Shown here: positions 54,707 through 64,000 of the stretch, piece after piece
Position numbering within the stretch: position 1 is the first letter of the stretch
Layout: every line of letters begins with the position of its first letter
NCBI RefSeq assembly: GCF_017743995.1
Contig: NZ_JAGHRB010000009.1
Span: 62,001 to 126,000, forward strand
DNA: 64,000 bases
Source: Ruegeria sp. R13_0
GTDB taxonomy: Bacteria; Pseudomonadota; Alphaproteobacteria; Rhodobacterales; Rhodobacteraceae
Reading direction: 5' to 3'
The notes under the pieces: model-generated
The model's database searches: none
Told to the model about the DNA's origin: nothing
The model's input: the letters and a program-made list of their open reading frames with translations, nothing else
Position numbers and translations under genes: made by a program

Positions 54707-57445
54707 GTGAGCGATACGCCAGAAACACCTGAAAACATGGATGAAACCCCGCCCGAGCGCCCTGTCTATGACGGCCCGACGGTCTCCATCGAATCCGAGA
54801 TGCGCACGTCCTATCTGGACTATGCCATGTCGGTCATCGTTTCCCGCGCGATCCCCGATCTGCGCGATGGTTTGAAACCCGTGCATCGGCGGATTTTGTA
54901 CGCGATGCACGAGACGGGTAACACGCATGACAAGGCCTATCGCAAATCGGCCCGTCCGGTCGGCGATGTGATGGGTAAATACCACCCGCATGGCGACAGC
55001 GCGATCTATGATGCGCTGGTGCGGATGGCGCAGGATTTCTCGATGTCGCTGCCGCTGCTGGACGGTCAGGGCAACTTTGGCTCGATGGACGGCGACAACC
55101 CGGCAGCCATGCGTTACACCGAAGTGCGGATGGACAAACCTGCCGCTGCCCTGCTGGCTGATATCGAAAAAGAAACGGTCGATTTTCAGGACAACTACGA
55201 CGGCAAGGACAAAGAGCCGACCGTCCTGCCCGCCCGCTTCCCGAACATGCTGGTCAATGGCGCTGGCGGTATTGCCGTGGGCATGGCGACGAATATCCCG
55301 CCGCACAATCTGGGCGAGGTAGTTGATGCAACGCTGGCGCTGATTGACGACCCGGATCTGACCTCGGAACAACTGATCGAATACGTCCCCGGCCCCGATT
55401 TCCCGACCGGCGGCGTTATGCTGGGTCGTTCCGGTGCGCGCAAAGCTTACTTGGAAGGCCGTGGCAGTGTCATCATCCGCGCCAAGACACGGGTCGAGGA
55501 ACTGCGTAAAGACCGTTACGCGATCGTCGTGGATGAGATTCCCTATCAGGTGAACAAAGCCTCGATGATCGAAAAAATCGCCGAAGCCGTGCGCGAAAAG
55601 CGCATCGAAGGCGTGTCCCACGTACAGGACGAATCTGACCGCAACGGTGTGCGCGTGGTGGTCGAGTTGAAACGCGACGCGACACCTGAGGTGGTGCTGA
55701 ACCAGCTTTATCGCTTCTCACCGATGCAGACCTCGTTCGGCTGCAACATGCTGGCCCTGAATGGTGGTCGGCCCGAGCAACTGACCCTGCGCCGGTTCCT
55801 GACATCCTTCATCGACTTCCGCGAGGATGTCGTCGCCCGCCGCACCGCATACGATCTGCGCAAAGCTCGCGAGCGGAGCCACATCCTCTGTGGTCTAGCG
55901 GTGGCCGTCTCGAATGTGGACGAAGTGGTTGCAACCATCCGGTCCTCCGCCGACGCTGCCGAGGCGCGTGAAAAGCTGATGACGCGCCGCTGGCCTGCGG
56001 CCGAGATCGAAGGCTATCTGCGCCTGATCGACGACCCGCTGTCCAAGATGAACGACGACGGCACCTATAACCTGACCGAAGTTCAGGCCCGTGCGATCCT
56101 CGAGTTGCGCCTGCAGCGCCTGACCCAACTGGGCGTCAAAGAGGTCACGGACGAGCTGGAACAACTGGCCGCCAAGATCAAGGAATATCTGGATATTCTG
56201 TCCTCGCGCGAACGGATCATGTCGATCATTGGCGATGAGCTGCGCGAAGTCCGCGATCAATTCGCGGTACCCCGTCGCACCGAGATCGTCGATTGGTCCG
56301 GCGACATGGAAGACGAGGACCTGATTGAACGCGAAGACATGGTCGTGACCGTCACCTCGGGCGGCTATATCAAACGTACTCCGCTGGCCGATTTCCGGGC
56401 GCAAAAGCGTGGCGGCAAGGGCCTGTCGGGGATGCAGACCAAGGAAGAGGACGTGGTCACCACCCTCTTCGTGGCCAACACCCATACGCAGCTGCTGTTC
56501 TTCACGACCGATGGCATGGTCTACAAGCTGAAGACCTGGCGCCTGCCGCAATCGGGGCGCACCGGCAAGGGCAAGGCGATCGTCAACATCCTGCCAATCC
56601 CGACCGGGGTCTCCATCGCGGCGATCATGCCGGTCGACGTTCCGGACGAGGAATGGGAGAACCTTCAGGTCGTCTTCGCCACTAGCGCAGGCACCGTACG
56701 GCGCAACCGCCTGTCCGACTTCACCAATGTGAAGCGTAACGGCAAGATCGCCATGAAGTTCGAAGATGAGCACGCCGAGACGAAGCTGATCAACGCGCGC
56801 ATCTGCTCGGAAGAGGATGATGTGATGCTGGTCACTAAATCCGGCCGTGCAATCCGCTTCCCAACGACGGATGTGCGGGTGTTCAACAGCCGCTCCTCGG
56901 TCGGTGTGCGCGGTGTGCGCCTGTCCGGCAATGACGAAGTGGTTTCGATGTCCGTCATCCGCCACTTCGATGCGACCTCGGATGAGCGGGCCGCCTACCT
57001 CAAGATGCGCCGTCTGATGGCGGGCGTTACCGATGAGGCCGAGGGCGATGAGGATGAAGGCAATGCCGACAGCGTGTTGCCTCAGGAACGCTATGCCGAG
57101 ATGTCGGCCGCCGAGAACCTGATCCTGACCATTACAGCGGGCGGTGCGGGCAAGCTGAGCTCCAGCCACGACTACCCCGTCCGCGGACGTGGCGGTATGG
57201 GCGTTGCCGCAATGGACAAAGCGATGCGCGGCGGCGAACTTGTCGCTTCCTTCCCGGTCGAGATCGACGATCAGATCATGCTGGCGACGTCGAAGGGCCA
57301 GTCGATCCGTGTGCCGGTCGATGGCATTTCCTTCCGGTCCCGCAGCGCCGGCGGCGTGCGGGTATTCAACACCGGCAAGGGTGAAGAGGTCGTCAGCGTC
57401 GCCTGGATCGCCGATCAGGGCGATGAGGACGAGGCCGAGGAATAG
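54707..57445 (+). CDS. gyrA: DNA gyrase subunit A
   Basis: The breakage-reunion subunit of DNA gyrase. The 912-residue protein has the N-terminal [17 protein letters not shown] signature, the quinolone-resistance region [14 protein letters not shown] with the wild-type Ser98 and Asp102 (E. coli Ser83 and Asp87 positions), and the catalytic Tyr137 in AAMRYTEVR. The C-terminal pinwheel repeats follow, with an acidic insertion (about 765-790) and an acidic tail. The GTG at 54707 is preferred from family alignment (MSDTPE...); the ATG ten codons on is an alternative. A perfect-stem terminator follows. Confidence 0.98.
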   Translation: MSDTPETPENMDETPPERPVYDGPTVSIESEMRTSYLDYAMSVIVSRAIPDLRDGLKPVHRRILYAMHETGNTHDKAYRKSARPVGDVMGKYHPHGDSAIYDALVRMAQDFSMSLPLLDGQGNFGSMDGDNPAAMRYTEVRMDKPAAALLADIEKETVDFQDNYDGKDKEPTVLPARFPNMLVNGAGGIAVGMATNIPPHNLGEVVDATLALIDDPDLTSEQLIEYVPGPDFPTGGVMLGRSGARKAYLEGRGSVIIRAKTRVEELRKDRYAIVVDEIPYQVNKASMIEKIAEAVREKRIEGVSHVQDESDRNGVRVVVELKRDATPEVVLNQLYRFSPMQTSFGCNMLALNGGRPEQLTLRRFLTSFIDFREDVVARRTAYDLRKARERSHILCGLAVAVSNVDEVVATIRSSADAAEAREKLMTRRWPAAEIEGYLRLIDDPLSKMNDDGTYNLTEVQARAILELRLQRLTQLGVKEVTDELEQLAAKIKEYLDILSSRERIMSIIGDELREVRDQFAVPRRTEIVDWSGDMEDEDLIEREDMVVTVTSGGYIKRTPLADFRAQKRGGKGLSGMQTKEEDVVTTLFVANTHTQLLFFTTDGMVYKLKTWRLPQSGRTGKGKAIVNILPIPTGVSIAAIMPVDVPDEEWENLQVVFATSAGTVRRNRLSDFTNVKRNGKIAMKFEDEHAETKLINARICSEEDDVMLVTKSGRAIRFPTTDVRVFNSRSSVGVRGVRLSGNDEVVSMSVIRHFDATSDERAAYLKMRRLMAGVTDEAEGDEDEGNADSVLPQERYAEMSAAENLILTITAGGAGKLSSSHDYPVRGRGGMGVAAMDKAMRGGELVASFPVEIDDQIMLATSKGQSIRVPVDGISFRSRSAGGVRVFNTGKGEEVVSVAWIADQGDEDEAEE

Positions 57446-57465
57446 TCTTGCAGCTAGAGAACATG

Positions 57466-57502
57466 AAACAGGCGCTATCCGAACCCGGGCAGCGCCTGTT
57501 TT
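57466..57502. terminator. Terminator between gyrA and the convergent DsbA-like gene
   Basis: AAACAGGCGCT (57466-57476) pairs perfectly over 11 bp with AGCGCCTGTTT (57491-57501) around a 14-base loop. A short T-run follows on the plus strand and A-rich sequence opposite, so it probably serves both genes. Confidence 0.82.
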
Positions 57503-57505
57503 GAT

Positions 57506-58813
57506 TCAGCGCCTCAATAGATCAGCCACAGCCCAGAGCCGATCCTGCCCCCAGATGCTCTGACCCTCGACGTGGAAGCTGGGAACACCCCAAAGGCCGA
57601 GGTCTTGCAGCCTGTTTTGGTTCTGCTCAACCCGCCGACGCCAAGTCTGTGATTTCAGCTCATCGCGCGCCGTTGTCCAATTCAAACCGGCGGCCTTGAC
57701 GATGTGAGAGAGGCCCTTGTCGCTGGCCGCGTCTACGCCTTCCGACCAGACTGAGCGCATGAAGGCGGAGCAAAACGCTGCCATTCGACCTTCGGCTTCG
57801 GCGTAGTCGAATAGCGCATAGCCGCGCTCGACCCCGCTCCCCAAAGGGTCGCAGATGAGGCCAAACGGGATACCCAGCCGCCGTGCTTCACGCGTGCAAT
57901 CCTGCAGGATGTATCGGGACTTCGCCTTGGGTACAGGTAGGCCGCGCATCAGCATTGGCAACACTGGGCGCAGGATCAGTTCCGCGTTGCATTGTTCTGC
58001 CAAGTGCTGAACCCGGTCAAAAGCCAGATAGGAATACGGGCTGCGGAATGAGAAAAAGAACTCGACGGTTTTCGAGGCGGCTTGGCTGCCAAACACCGGC
58101 TCTGGGGTTGGCGTCAGAAAGGGGCCTTTGCCCAGCCCGGCGCTCTGCAACCTGTCTTCAAGATAGTGCAGCCGGTCCACCCCCCAGTACCATTCACCGC
58201 CATAGTAAAACGTGCCGCCGAGGTAGTGTCCCTTCACGCGCAACGCCTGATCACCGGCGCGAATGGCCGCAGTCGGGTCACTCTCGCTCCCCACAGGTAA
58301 ATCCCGCCCAGCCCATTGGGCAGCGCTGATGGCTTTGAGATGTTGCGCGAAATCCGGCTCACCAAGATGGGCGACCAGACGCGCGTTGATCTCTGACGTC
58401 ACACCATCCGCCTTCGGCGCGTCCAAATTCAGCTTTTGCGCCAAACGCGTTGCATCCTTGTAGGCGTTCTCGCGATGCGCTTTCGGATCGGGAACCGCCT
58501 CGACTGGCGGGCCTGAGATCAAATGCGGGCGCAGCACAATGTCATAGCGCGCCTCAAATGCCGGCAAAACCTGAGCCGTCAGTGCGCAATACGGGTCTGA
58601 CGCATCGTGAAAATAGTGAACCTCGTGTCGCGCGCCACGCGCCCTTCGGCCCAGATCATGCATGCCTCGACGCGCGTTTTGCAGACCTCGGCTGGTGATA
58701 ACTTCGGCCAGCCGGGGTTTTACCAAAGATGTGAAGGGCACAGTCGTCTCCACCGGGGTCAGATGCCCTACCCTAGCCAATCCCACGCGGAATACCACGC
58801 GGCCACACGGCAA
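57506..58813 (-). CDS. Tandem DsbA/HCCA-isomerase-like thioredoxin-fold protein
   Basis: A 435-residue protein with two thioredoxin-fold units of the DsbA/2-hydroxychromene-2-carboxylate isomerase type. The first active-site position reads SDPYC (72-76, one Cys) and the second RSPYS (257-261, no Cys); FFFSFRSPYSYLAFD is the isomerase/GST-kappa-like form. With no CxxC it is unlikely to be a disulfide oxidase; glutathione-linked isomerase or transferase chemistry is more likely. No signal peptide is clear. The exact start is uncertain: the frame begins at 58813, but GTG or ATG codons to 58663 are possible. Confidence 0.82.
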   Translation of the reverse strand: MPCGRVVFRVGLARVGHLTPVETTVPFTSLVKPRLAEVITSRGLQNARRGMHDLGRRARGARHEVHYFHDASDPYCALTAQVLPAFEARYDIVLRPHLISGPPVEAVPDPKAHRENAYKDATRLAQKLNLDAPKADGVTSEINARLVAHLGEPDFAQHLKAISAAQWAGRDLPVGSESDPTAAIRAGDQALRVKGHYLGGTFYYGGEWYWGVDRLHYLEDRLQSAGLGKGPFLTPTPEPVFGSQAASKTVEFFFSFRSPYSYLAFDRVQHLAEQCNAELILRPVLPMLMRGLPVPKAKSRYILQDCTREARRLGIPFGLICDPLGSGVERGYALFDYAEAEGRMAAFCSAFMRSVWSEGVDAASDKGLSHIVKAAGLNWTTARDELKSQTWRRRVEQNQNRLQDLGLWGVPSFHVEGQSIWGQDRLWAVADLLRR

Positions 58814-58828
58814 CGTGAGTGGTCCGGG

Positions 58829-60298
58829 TTACAGCCCGTAGAGCGCACCGAATTTCTGCTCCAGATAACTCAGCAGCGGGTCCGGCCCCGGTTCAACACC
58901 ACTTGCACGCGCGATGACCTCACGCGGGGCGTAGAGCCCGCCATATTGCTGGACGTTTTCGCGCAACCACGTGGTCGCGCCCGAGGTATCACCTTCGGCC
59001 AATTGGCCATCCAGCCCCGGCACAGCGCTGCGCAGCGCCTGATAGAGACACCCGGCATAGACGTTGCCCAGCGAATAGGTCGGGAAATAGCCGAACAGCC
59101 CCACGGACCAATGCACATCCTGCAAACACCCGTTCGAGGGCTTGTCGACCGCATAACCGAAATCCGCCTTGAAGCGGTCATTCCACGCGGCCTCAAGGTC
59201 CGAGACCTGCAGGTCTCCGGCCATCAATGCGCGTTCCAGATCGAACCGCAGCATGATGTGAAGGTTATATTGCACCTCATCCGCCTCGGTCCGGATATAG
59301 CCGTTCTGGACGTGGTTCACGGTCGCGTAGAAGGCGTCGGCATCCGCGATCCCGAAATCCCCGAACGCGTCGCGCATCTGGGTGAACAGCCACCCGGTGA
59401 AGGCCCGCGAGCGGCCAAGCTGGTTCTCATAGATCCGGCTTTGGCTTTCATGCACCCCCATCGACACGCCCTGCCCCAGAGGCGTCAGCGCGTAGTCGGG
59501 GTTGATACCCTGTTCATAGGCGGCGTGGCCGACCTCATGAATGGTTGAGTAAAAGCAGTTGAACGGGTCGGTCGCGCTGGTCCGGGTCGTGATCCGCACG
59601 TCCGAGCCACTGCCCGAGCTGAACGGATGCACCGCCTTGTCGACGCGGCCCCGGTTCAGGTCATAACCGAAGGCACGCGCCAGTTTTTGAGAAAGGCGCA
59701 TCTGTTCGGTTTCGTCGAACGAACCCTCCAGAGCCTTTGGGGCGGGCTGATCCAGAACCGTAGCCCGCAACGCCACCAAGCGGGGGCGCATCTGATCGAA
59801 AATCTCGGCAATCTGGGCGCCTGTCGTATAGGGCTCATAATCCTCGACCATGGCGTCGTAGACGTCACCACCTTGCGCCAGTGCGGCCCCTTCCTCGCGT
59901 TTCAGCGCGACGACCTCTTCCAGCACGGGCAGAAAAGCCGAGACATCCTCATCCGCGCGCGCCTGCGCCCATTTGCCCTGCGCGGCAGAGGTGACCCGAG
60001 CAAGCGCCTTCGCCAGATCGGCGGGGACTTTGATCGTGCGTTCATAAGACCGACGGATCTCACGCAGCTGGGCCCGACCCGAGGCATCACTCGCGTCGGC
60101 CTGGTCCAGCCATTCGGCCACGCGCGGGTCGGATTTGCGGGCGTGCAAAACGGCCTCGATCGCGGCCATTTCCTCGGCCCGTTGCGGGGCAGCTCCGCGC
60201 GGCATCATGGTTTCCTGATCCCAGCCAAGCCGGCCGGCGATCTGACCAAGGGCCGAAGTTTCACGTTGAAAGGCCATCAGGTCATCAAAGGCGCTCAT
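58829..60298 (-). CDS. M32 family metallocarboxypeptidase
   Basis: A zinc carboxypeptidase of the thermostable carboxypeptidase 1 family that removes C-terminal residues. From ATG 60298 it is 489 residues. The zinc motif HEVGH is at 254-258, preceded by CFYSTI; the third ligand Glu and the GVHESQSRIYEN segment (M32 signature HESQSR) are present. ATG 60298 is four bases beyond the ctaA stop, so the two genes are probably co-transcribed although functionally unrelated. Confidence 0.95.
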   Translation of the reverse strand: MSAFDDLMAFQRETSALGQIAGRLGWDQETMMPRGAAPQRAEEMAAIEAVLHARKSDPRVAEWLDQADASDASGRAQLREIRRSYERTIKVPADLAKALARVTSAAQGKWAQARADEDVSAFLPVLEEVVALKREEGAALAQGGDVYDAMVEDYEPYTTGAQIAEIFDQMRPRLVALRATVLDQPAPKALEGSFDETEQMRLSQKLARAFGYDLNRGRVDKAVHPFSSGSGSDVRITTRTSATDPFNCFYSTIHEVGHAAYEQGINPDYALTPLGQGVSMGVHESQSRIYENQLGRSRAFTGWLFTQMRDAFGDFGIADADAFYATVNHVQNGYIRTEADEVQYNLHIMLRFDLERALMAGDLQVSDLEAAWNDRFKADFGYAVDKPSNGCLQDVHWSVGLFGYFPTYSLGNVYAGCLYQALRSAVPGLDGQLAEGDTSGATTWLRENVQQYGGLYAPREVIARASGVEPGPDPLLSYLEQKFGALYGL

Positions 60299-60302
60299 CG
60301 GG

Positions 60303-61448
60303 TCACGCTCCACGGATTGAGGTTGCAATGGGATAGCCGCTCAGGAAGCGCGCGCGCAGGATCAGGGTCCAGACGACGACGGCCATGAATTGGTGGAAAA
60401 TGGCGATCTGCCACGGGGCTGCGTAGACGACCGTGACGATCCCGACCACCACCTGTAAAGACAGGGCTGCAAAGGCTGCGTTGAAGGCAAAACGGGTTTG
60501 CGGATGGGCACTGCTCTGCCCCCGACGCCAGACGATGATGGCGAAGATGAACAGCAGATAGCCCGCGCAACGGTGGATGAATTGCACCAGACCGGGGCTT
60601 TCGAAGAAGTTGCGCCACATCGGTTCCAGCATGGTCGCATCTGGCGGCAAGAGCTGCCCACCGATCAGGGGCCAGTCGGTGTAGGACCGTCCAGCGTCGA
60701 TCCCGGCGACCAGCGCACCGATGAGTATCTGTAAAAAGGTGAAATGCAGGAGGCCGGTCGAGAGCGAGAACAGTTTCGCCTCTTTCGCGCGGCGCGCCTG
60801 CATCAGGTCGCGCTCATCTCGGCCCAGCTCAAAGATATACCATGCGAGGAACCCAAGGATCACGAAGGCCAAGCCCAGATGCGTCGCAAGACGATAGCTT
60901 GCAACGGCCGTCATGCCTTCGCCCTGCGTCACACCCGAGGCAACCATCCACCAGCCGACCGCACCCTGAACGCCGCCCAAGGCACCGGGGATCAGCAGTT
61001 TGCCGGTCCAACCCGTGGGGATTTTGCGCGCGATCAGGAAGCCAAAGAAACCAAGCGCCCAAACCAAGCCGATCACGCGGCCCAATTGGCGGTGGCCCCA
61101 TTCCCACCAGTAGATGAACTTGAAATCGTTCAGCTCCATCCACTGGTTCTGGATGCGCCACTGGTCGATTTCCTTGTATTTGTCGAATTCGGATTGCCAG
61201 TCGGCCTCGGTCATCGGCGGGATGGCCCCGGTGATCGGACGCCATTCGGTGATCGACAGCCCGCTATCGGTCAGACGGGTCAGGCCCCCCACGGCGATCA
61301 TCACAACGACCAGAACGAACAGGATCATCAGCCACGCCCGGATCGCCTTGCGTGCCCCGCCCCGGCCCTTGTCGATCATACCGGGTTGAACGGCCTGTTG
61401 TTTTTCGGTGTCTGAGACTTCTTCGAAGATGCTGCGCTTGGCGCTCAT
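60303..61448 (-). CDS. ctaA: Heme A synthase
   Basis: Oxidises heme O to heme A for aa3-type cytochrome oxidase. The 381-residue membrane protein has eight predicted helices; AWLMILFVLVVVMIAVGGLTRLTDSGLSITEW is the typical CtaA first helix and loop, and conserved His residues in WWEWGHRQLGRVIG and FIHRCAGY bind the hemes. An N-terminal cytoplasmic tail of ~35 residues precedes helix 1. No ctaB, coxB or surf1 gene is adjacent here. It is first in a two-gene unit with the M32 peptidase. Confidence 0.96.
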   Translation of the reverse strand: MSAKRSIFEEVSDTEKQQAVQPGMIDKGRGGARKAIRAWLMILFVLVVVMIAVGGLTRLTDSGLSITEWRPITGAIPPMTEADWQSEFDKYKEIDQWRIQNQWMELNDFKFIYWWEWGHRQLGRVIGLVWALGFFGFLIARKIPTGWTGKLLIPGALGGVQGAVGWWMVASGVTQGEGMTAVASYRLATHLGLAFVILGFLAWYIFELGRDERDLMQARRAKEAKLFSLSTGLLHFTFLQILIGALVAGIDAGRSYTDWPLIGGQLLPPDATMLEPMWRNFFESPGLVQFIHRCAGYLLFIFAIIVWRRGQSSAHPQTRFAFNAAFAALSLQVVVGIVTVVYAAPWQIAIFHQFMAVVVWTLILRARFLSGYPIATSIRGA

Positions 61449-61510
61449 GCTGTCCTCATATGTCCTGGATTTCGTCGCAAGCTAGGGCCAGTGAGGGGCA
61501 AGGTCCAGCC

Positions 61511-62254
61511 TTACCCCTTGTCTTTCCAACGGACCATCTGACGCATGACACCGTGCAGCATCTGTACATCCGCCCGCGTCATCCGCATCCGGGACCACAG
61601 GTTGCGCAGATTGGTCTTCATGCCCTCGGCCTTTTCGGGCGGGTAGAAGAAACCCGCCTCTTCCAGCCTATCTTCATAGTGTTCGACCAGCTTCTCGACC
61701 TCGATCCCTGTCGCCCAGTCGCCCTTGCCCAGATCGGTGGCCTCATGCACCACATCACTGGTCTGACGCATCCACTCATAGGCGGTCAGCAGCACGCATT
61801 GTCCAAGGTTGAGCGAGGCATATTCCGGGTTCACGGGCACCGAGATGATAGCATTGGCTTTGGCGATGTCCTCATTCTCAAGCCCCGCGCGTTCGGGGCC
61901 AAACAACACTGCCACCTTTTCGCCCGCGGCAACCTTTTCAGCCGCGATCTGCATGGCGCGTTCCGGGCTGTAGACCGGCTTGGTCAACCCGCGTTGCCGT
62001 GCGGTGGTCGCAAACACAAAGGTGGTGTCTGACAGCGACCCCGCCAGATCGTCAAACAGTTGCGCCTCATCCAGAAGCCGACCGGCGCCGCTGGACATCG
62101 CCACCGCCTTCGGGTTCGGCCACCCGTCCCGAGGAGCCACGATCCGCATCCGGTCCAGCCCGAAATTCCACATCGCCCGCGCGGCGGCCCCGATGTTTTC
62201 GCCCATTTGCGGGCGCACGAGCACGAAGGAAGGCTGAGAGGTGTCACTGGGCAT
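61511..62254 (-). CDS. trmJ: tRNA (cytidine/uridine-2'-O-)-methyltransferase TrmJ
   Basis: A SPOUT-class RNA methyltransferase that 2'-O-methylates position 32 of tRNAs. The 247-residue protein has FVLVRPQMGENIGAAARAM near the N-terminus, VLFGPERAGLENEDI, and the deep-knot SAM-binding stretch VPVNPEYASLNLGQCVLL, with a helical C-terminal extension as in TrmJ. It stands alone with its own short upstream region. Confidence 0.95.
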   Translation of the reverse strand: MPSDTSQPSFVLVRPQMGENIGAAARAMWNFGLDRMRIVAPRDGWPNPKAVAMSSGAGRLLDEAQLFDDLAGSLSDTTFVFATTARQRGLTKPVYSPERAMQIAAEKVAAGEKVAVLFGPERAGLENEDIAKANAIISVPVNPEYASLNLGQCVLLTAYEWMRQTSDVVHEATDLGKGDWATGIEVEKLVEHYEDRLEEAGFFYPPEKAEGMKTNLRNLWSRMRMTRADVQMLHGVMRQMVRWKDKG

Positions 62255-62415
62255 GGCTGTCTCCGAAAACTCCGCCTGCTCTAATCACCCAGCCTCATCA
62301 GGGCAACCCGATCCTCTTCTTCTGTTCCCAAATACCCGCTCGGCAGGCTTAAAAGTTTGCTTCCCGCGTTCAATCCGCTAAACCGCGCCAAAGAATGAAA
62401 GCGAAGGACGCGCTA

Positions 62416-63036
62416 ATGGACACCCCCGAGCAGCCTCAGATCTATCTGATCACACCGCCGACCATCACGCTTAGCACCTTCCCCGACCAATTGGCGCGGG
62501 TTCTGGACGGGTCCGAGATCGCCTGCATCCGGCTGGCCTTGGCTGGGAATGACGAGGACACGATCGCGCGCGCCGCAGATGCCTGCCGCGAGGTTGCCCA
62601 TGCGCGTGACGTGGCCATCGTGATCTCGAACCACGTCCTGCTGGCGCAACGGCTGGGGCTGGACGGCGTACATTTGGACGACGCGGCACGCTCGGTCCGG
62701 GGTGCTCGCAAAGAGCTTGGCGCAGATGCGATTGTCGGCAGCTTTTGCGGGTCCTCCAGCCATGATGGCCTGACGGCTGGCGAAGCAGGCGTTGACTACG
62801 TCGCCTTCGGTCCTGTCGGAGCGTCTTCTCTGGGCGATGGAACCTTGGCCGAGAAAGACCTGTTCCAATGGTGGTCGGAGATGATTGAGGTCCCGATCGT
62901 GGCCGAGGGCGGCCTGACCCCAGACCTGATCCGCACTCTGTCCCCGCATACGGATTTCTTCGGCATCGGCGATGAAATCTGGTCGGCCGAGGACCCGGCG
63001 GCCGCTCTGAACGAGCTTTTGTCCCATATGGCTTAG
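62416..63036 (+). CDS. ThiE/TenI-like (beta/alpha)8 protein with altered active-site motifs
   Basis: A 206-residue protein related to thiamine-phosphate synthase. The overall layout is kept: GVHLDDA at 84-90, IVGSFCGSSSHDG (106-118), GVDYVAFGPVGAS, and VAEGGLTPD. But the catalytic signatures differ: CIRLAL (37-42) stands where ThiE has VQLRxK, ISNHV where it has INDR, and VHLDDA where it has VHLGQxD. It is therefore likely a TenI-like or repurposed member rather than a normal ThiE. GAAGGA precedes ATG 62416. It converges with the HupE-like gene, overlapping by 4 bp. Confidence 0.82.
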   Translation: MDTPEQPQIYLITPPTITLSTFPDQLARVLDGSEIACIRLALAGNDEDTIARAADACREVAHARDVAIVISNHVLLAQRLGLDGVHLDDAARSVRGARKELGADAIVGSFCGSSSHDGLTAGEAGVDYVAFGPVGASSLGDGTLAEKDLFQWWSEMIEVPIVAEGGLTPDLIRTLSPHTDFFGIGDEIWSAEDPAAALNELLSHMA

Positions 63037-64000
63037 CTGAGTATCAGGGGCTCGGCCAACCAATAGACGGAAATTCCCGCAATCAGGATCGAGGCCAGAA
63101 CCGATATCCGGCCTCGCATCCTCTCAGACGCCCCGGAAATCAAAGCTGAGACCGCAAAAACTGCGGCAGCGATGGCGTAAAGCGCCACCAGCACCCCGCC
63201 CGCATAGCCGAATATCGCGGGCGGCAAATGATCCGGTGGCACCCCAATCGTCGCCAACGAAGTGCTGAGCGTGATCCCACACAACAATCCGGTCCCGAAA
63301 ACCGCCAGCAGACGGAATACGGTCAGCCGCCTAAGAACCACATTCCACAGCGCCAAAACGAGGGTTGCAACCGTAAGCGCCTGAGAGGAGGCCGCGAAAG
63401 GCAAAGCAACCGCGCCATAGACCGACAGCGCCAGACCGAAGATCAGCCCGAGGGACACAAACAGCATCTGCGCCAACATCGGACGCAGGCTGAGGGTCAA
63501 AAAGACCAGCGACAGGACAAGGGCGATTTCGTGAAAGCCATGCGGAAGAATGCGAGACAGACCCTTTGGCAGAAACACCTCCAGCACCTGTTGCGGGCCG
63601 AGCGCGGCACCGCCTTGCAACGGGATCAGAGGGCTGACCTCTCCGGCGACCAGATAGCCCGTGTAGGGCGCGTCGACACGCTGTTGTTTCACGACGGCAG
63701 GCCCGTGCCCCTCGGGCCATGTCAGGCGCAGACTGGATGCCCCATCCGGCAGCGGCGCGGCCAGCAGCAGCTTTGACAGACGCGGAGTATCAGGATCGCC
63801 AACAATAGGAATACGCACGCCCTCATAGGACAGGCGGGCCGCGCCTGCGACCTCAACCCTCAGCGTCTCGGCCCAGTCTTTGACAAAAGCCCGAACCTCA
63901 GGCTCCAGCTCTGAGGAGACGCGCCGGCGCAGCTCTCTGTACCGGGCGTCATCGGCGAAATCGGGGCGGGCTTCGGGGTCGATCCCGGACAGGAACATTT
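63033..64000 (-). CDS. HupE/UreJ-family membrane protein, N-terminus cut by the window edge
   Basis: About 322 residues of a protein whose start lies beyond 64000; the frame is open to the edge. The N-terminal soluble part (to ~150) is beta-rich; the C-terminal part has six or seven membrane helices. The HupE signature reads GFHEIALVLSLVFLTLS, with a His in a position that in HupE/UreJ proteins helps take up nickel. No hydrogenase or urease gene is in view. Nickel or cobalt uptake is a family-level guess, interesting given the B12-dependent genes elsewhere in the window. Confidence 0.82.
   Translation of the reverse strand, partial: MFLSGIDPEARPDFADDARYRELRRRVSSELEPEVRAFVKDWAETLRVEVAGAARLSYEGVRIPIVGDPDTPRLSKLLLAAPLPDGASSLRLTWPEGHGPAVVKQQRVDAPYTGYLVAGEVSPLIPLQGGAALGPQQVLEVFLPKGLSRILPHGFHEIALVLSLVFLTLSLRPMLAQMLFVSLGLIFGLALSVYGAVALPFAASSQALTVATLVLALWNVVLRRLTVFRLLAVFGTGLLCGITLSTSLATIGVPPDHLPPAIFGYAGGVLVALYAIAAAVFAVSALISGASERMRGRISVLASILIAGISVYWLAEPLILS

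Noticed and set aside
55895..57169. A 424-codon minus-strand frame opposite gyrA
   Set aside because: Antisense of gyrA with no independent support.

Overview
The window is a dense, GC-rich stretch of chromosomal DNA from an alphaproteobacterium of the order Rhodobacterales, most likely the Roseobacter group (Ruegeria/Phaeobacter-like). This rests on protein resemblance recalled from memory, a fumC-DUF4169-RHH_4 trio, a two-domain cold-shock protein, an RNase E with a long acidic insert in its S1 domain, a class II B12-dependent ribonucleotide reductase, a GAAC-N7-GAAC LexA box and a zwf-pgl-pgi (Entner-Doudoroff) operon. I see no transposase, integrase, phage gene, CRISPR array or toxin-antitoxin pair. 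It reads as core genome with some accessory metabolic genes.

Layout. 1-6250: the 3' end of fumC with two tiny overlapping genes, tag, class I aldolase, a translationally coupled P450/membrane-hydrolase pair, ccdA and a TusA-like protein. 6300-16060: rne with a structured leader, a non-pyrrolysine MttB-like methyltransferase, a secreted EF-hand protein, and nrdJ with tandem NrdR boxes upstream and a highly structured, terminator-ended 3' region. 16300-22000: a lipoprotein, tRNA-Pro, DUF192 and cold-shock genes, then pdxH diverging from fabI-gpt-aminotransferase. 21379-31225: ppiD-trpE, an inverted yibQ, then trpG-trpD-trpC-moaC-moeA in overlapping order and lexA behind its own SOS operator. 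31219-37300: comEC, gltX, gltA with hairpins in its leader, and an outer-membrane protein. 37300-44300: a radical SAM protein, a corrinoid protein and DUF1638 gene behind a perfect 16-bp palindrome, sufE, a lipoprotein, rnd, purM-purN and a CAT-anticodon tRNA. 44298-54513: a histidine kinase, an MBL hydrolase, two identical tRNA-Asn genes with matching promoters, a DmdB-like acyl-CoA ligase, zwf-pgl-pgi, a secreted caspase-like protein and usg. 54707-64000: gyrA, a tandem DsbA-like protein, an M32 carboxypeptidase, ctaA, trmJ, a motif-deficient ThiE-like protein and a truncated HupE/UreJ-like protein.

How genes work together. The Trp genes make anthranilate and carry it through to indole-glycerol phosphate, but trpE is cut off from trpGDC by a gene on the other strand. 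zwf-pgl-pgi feed sugars into the Entner-Doudoroff route and carry a LacI-family-like operator. MttB, the corrinoid protein and DUF1638 look like parts of a corrinoid-dependent demethylation system, with the methyltransferase 29 kb from its likely carrier. No single locus is clearly a new defence or biosynthetic system. The best candidates for something undescribed are the structured RNA region 3' of nrdJ, the corrinoid/DUF1638 pair with its palindrome, the P450-hydrolase pair and the ThiE-like protein that has lost its catalytic motifs.
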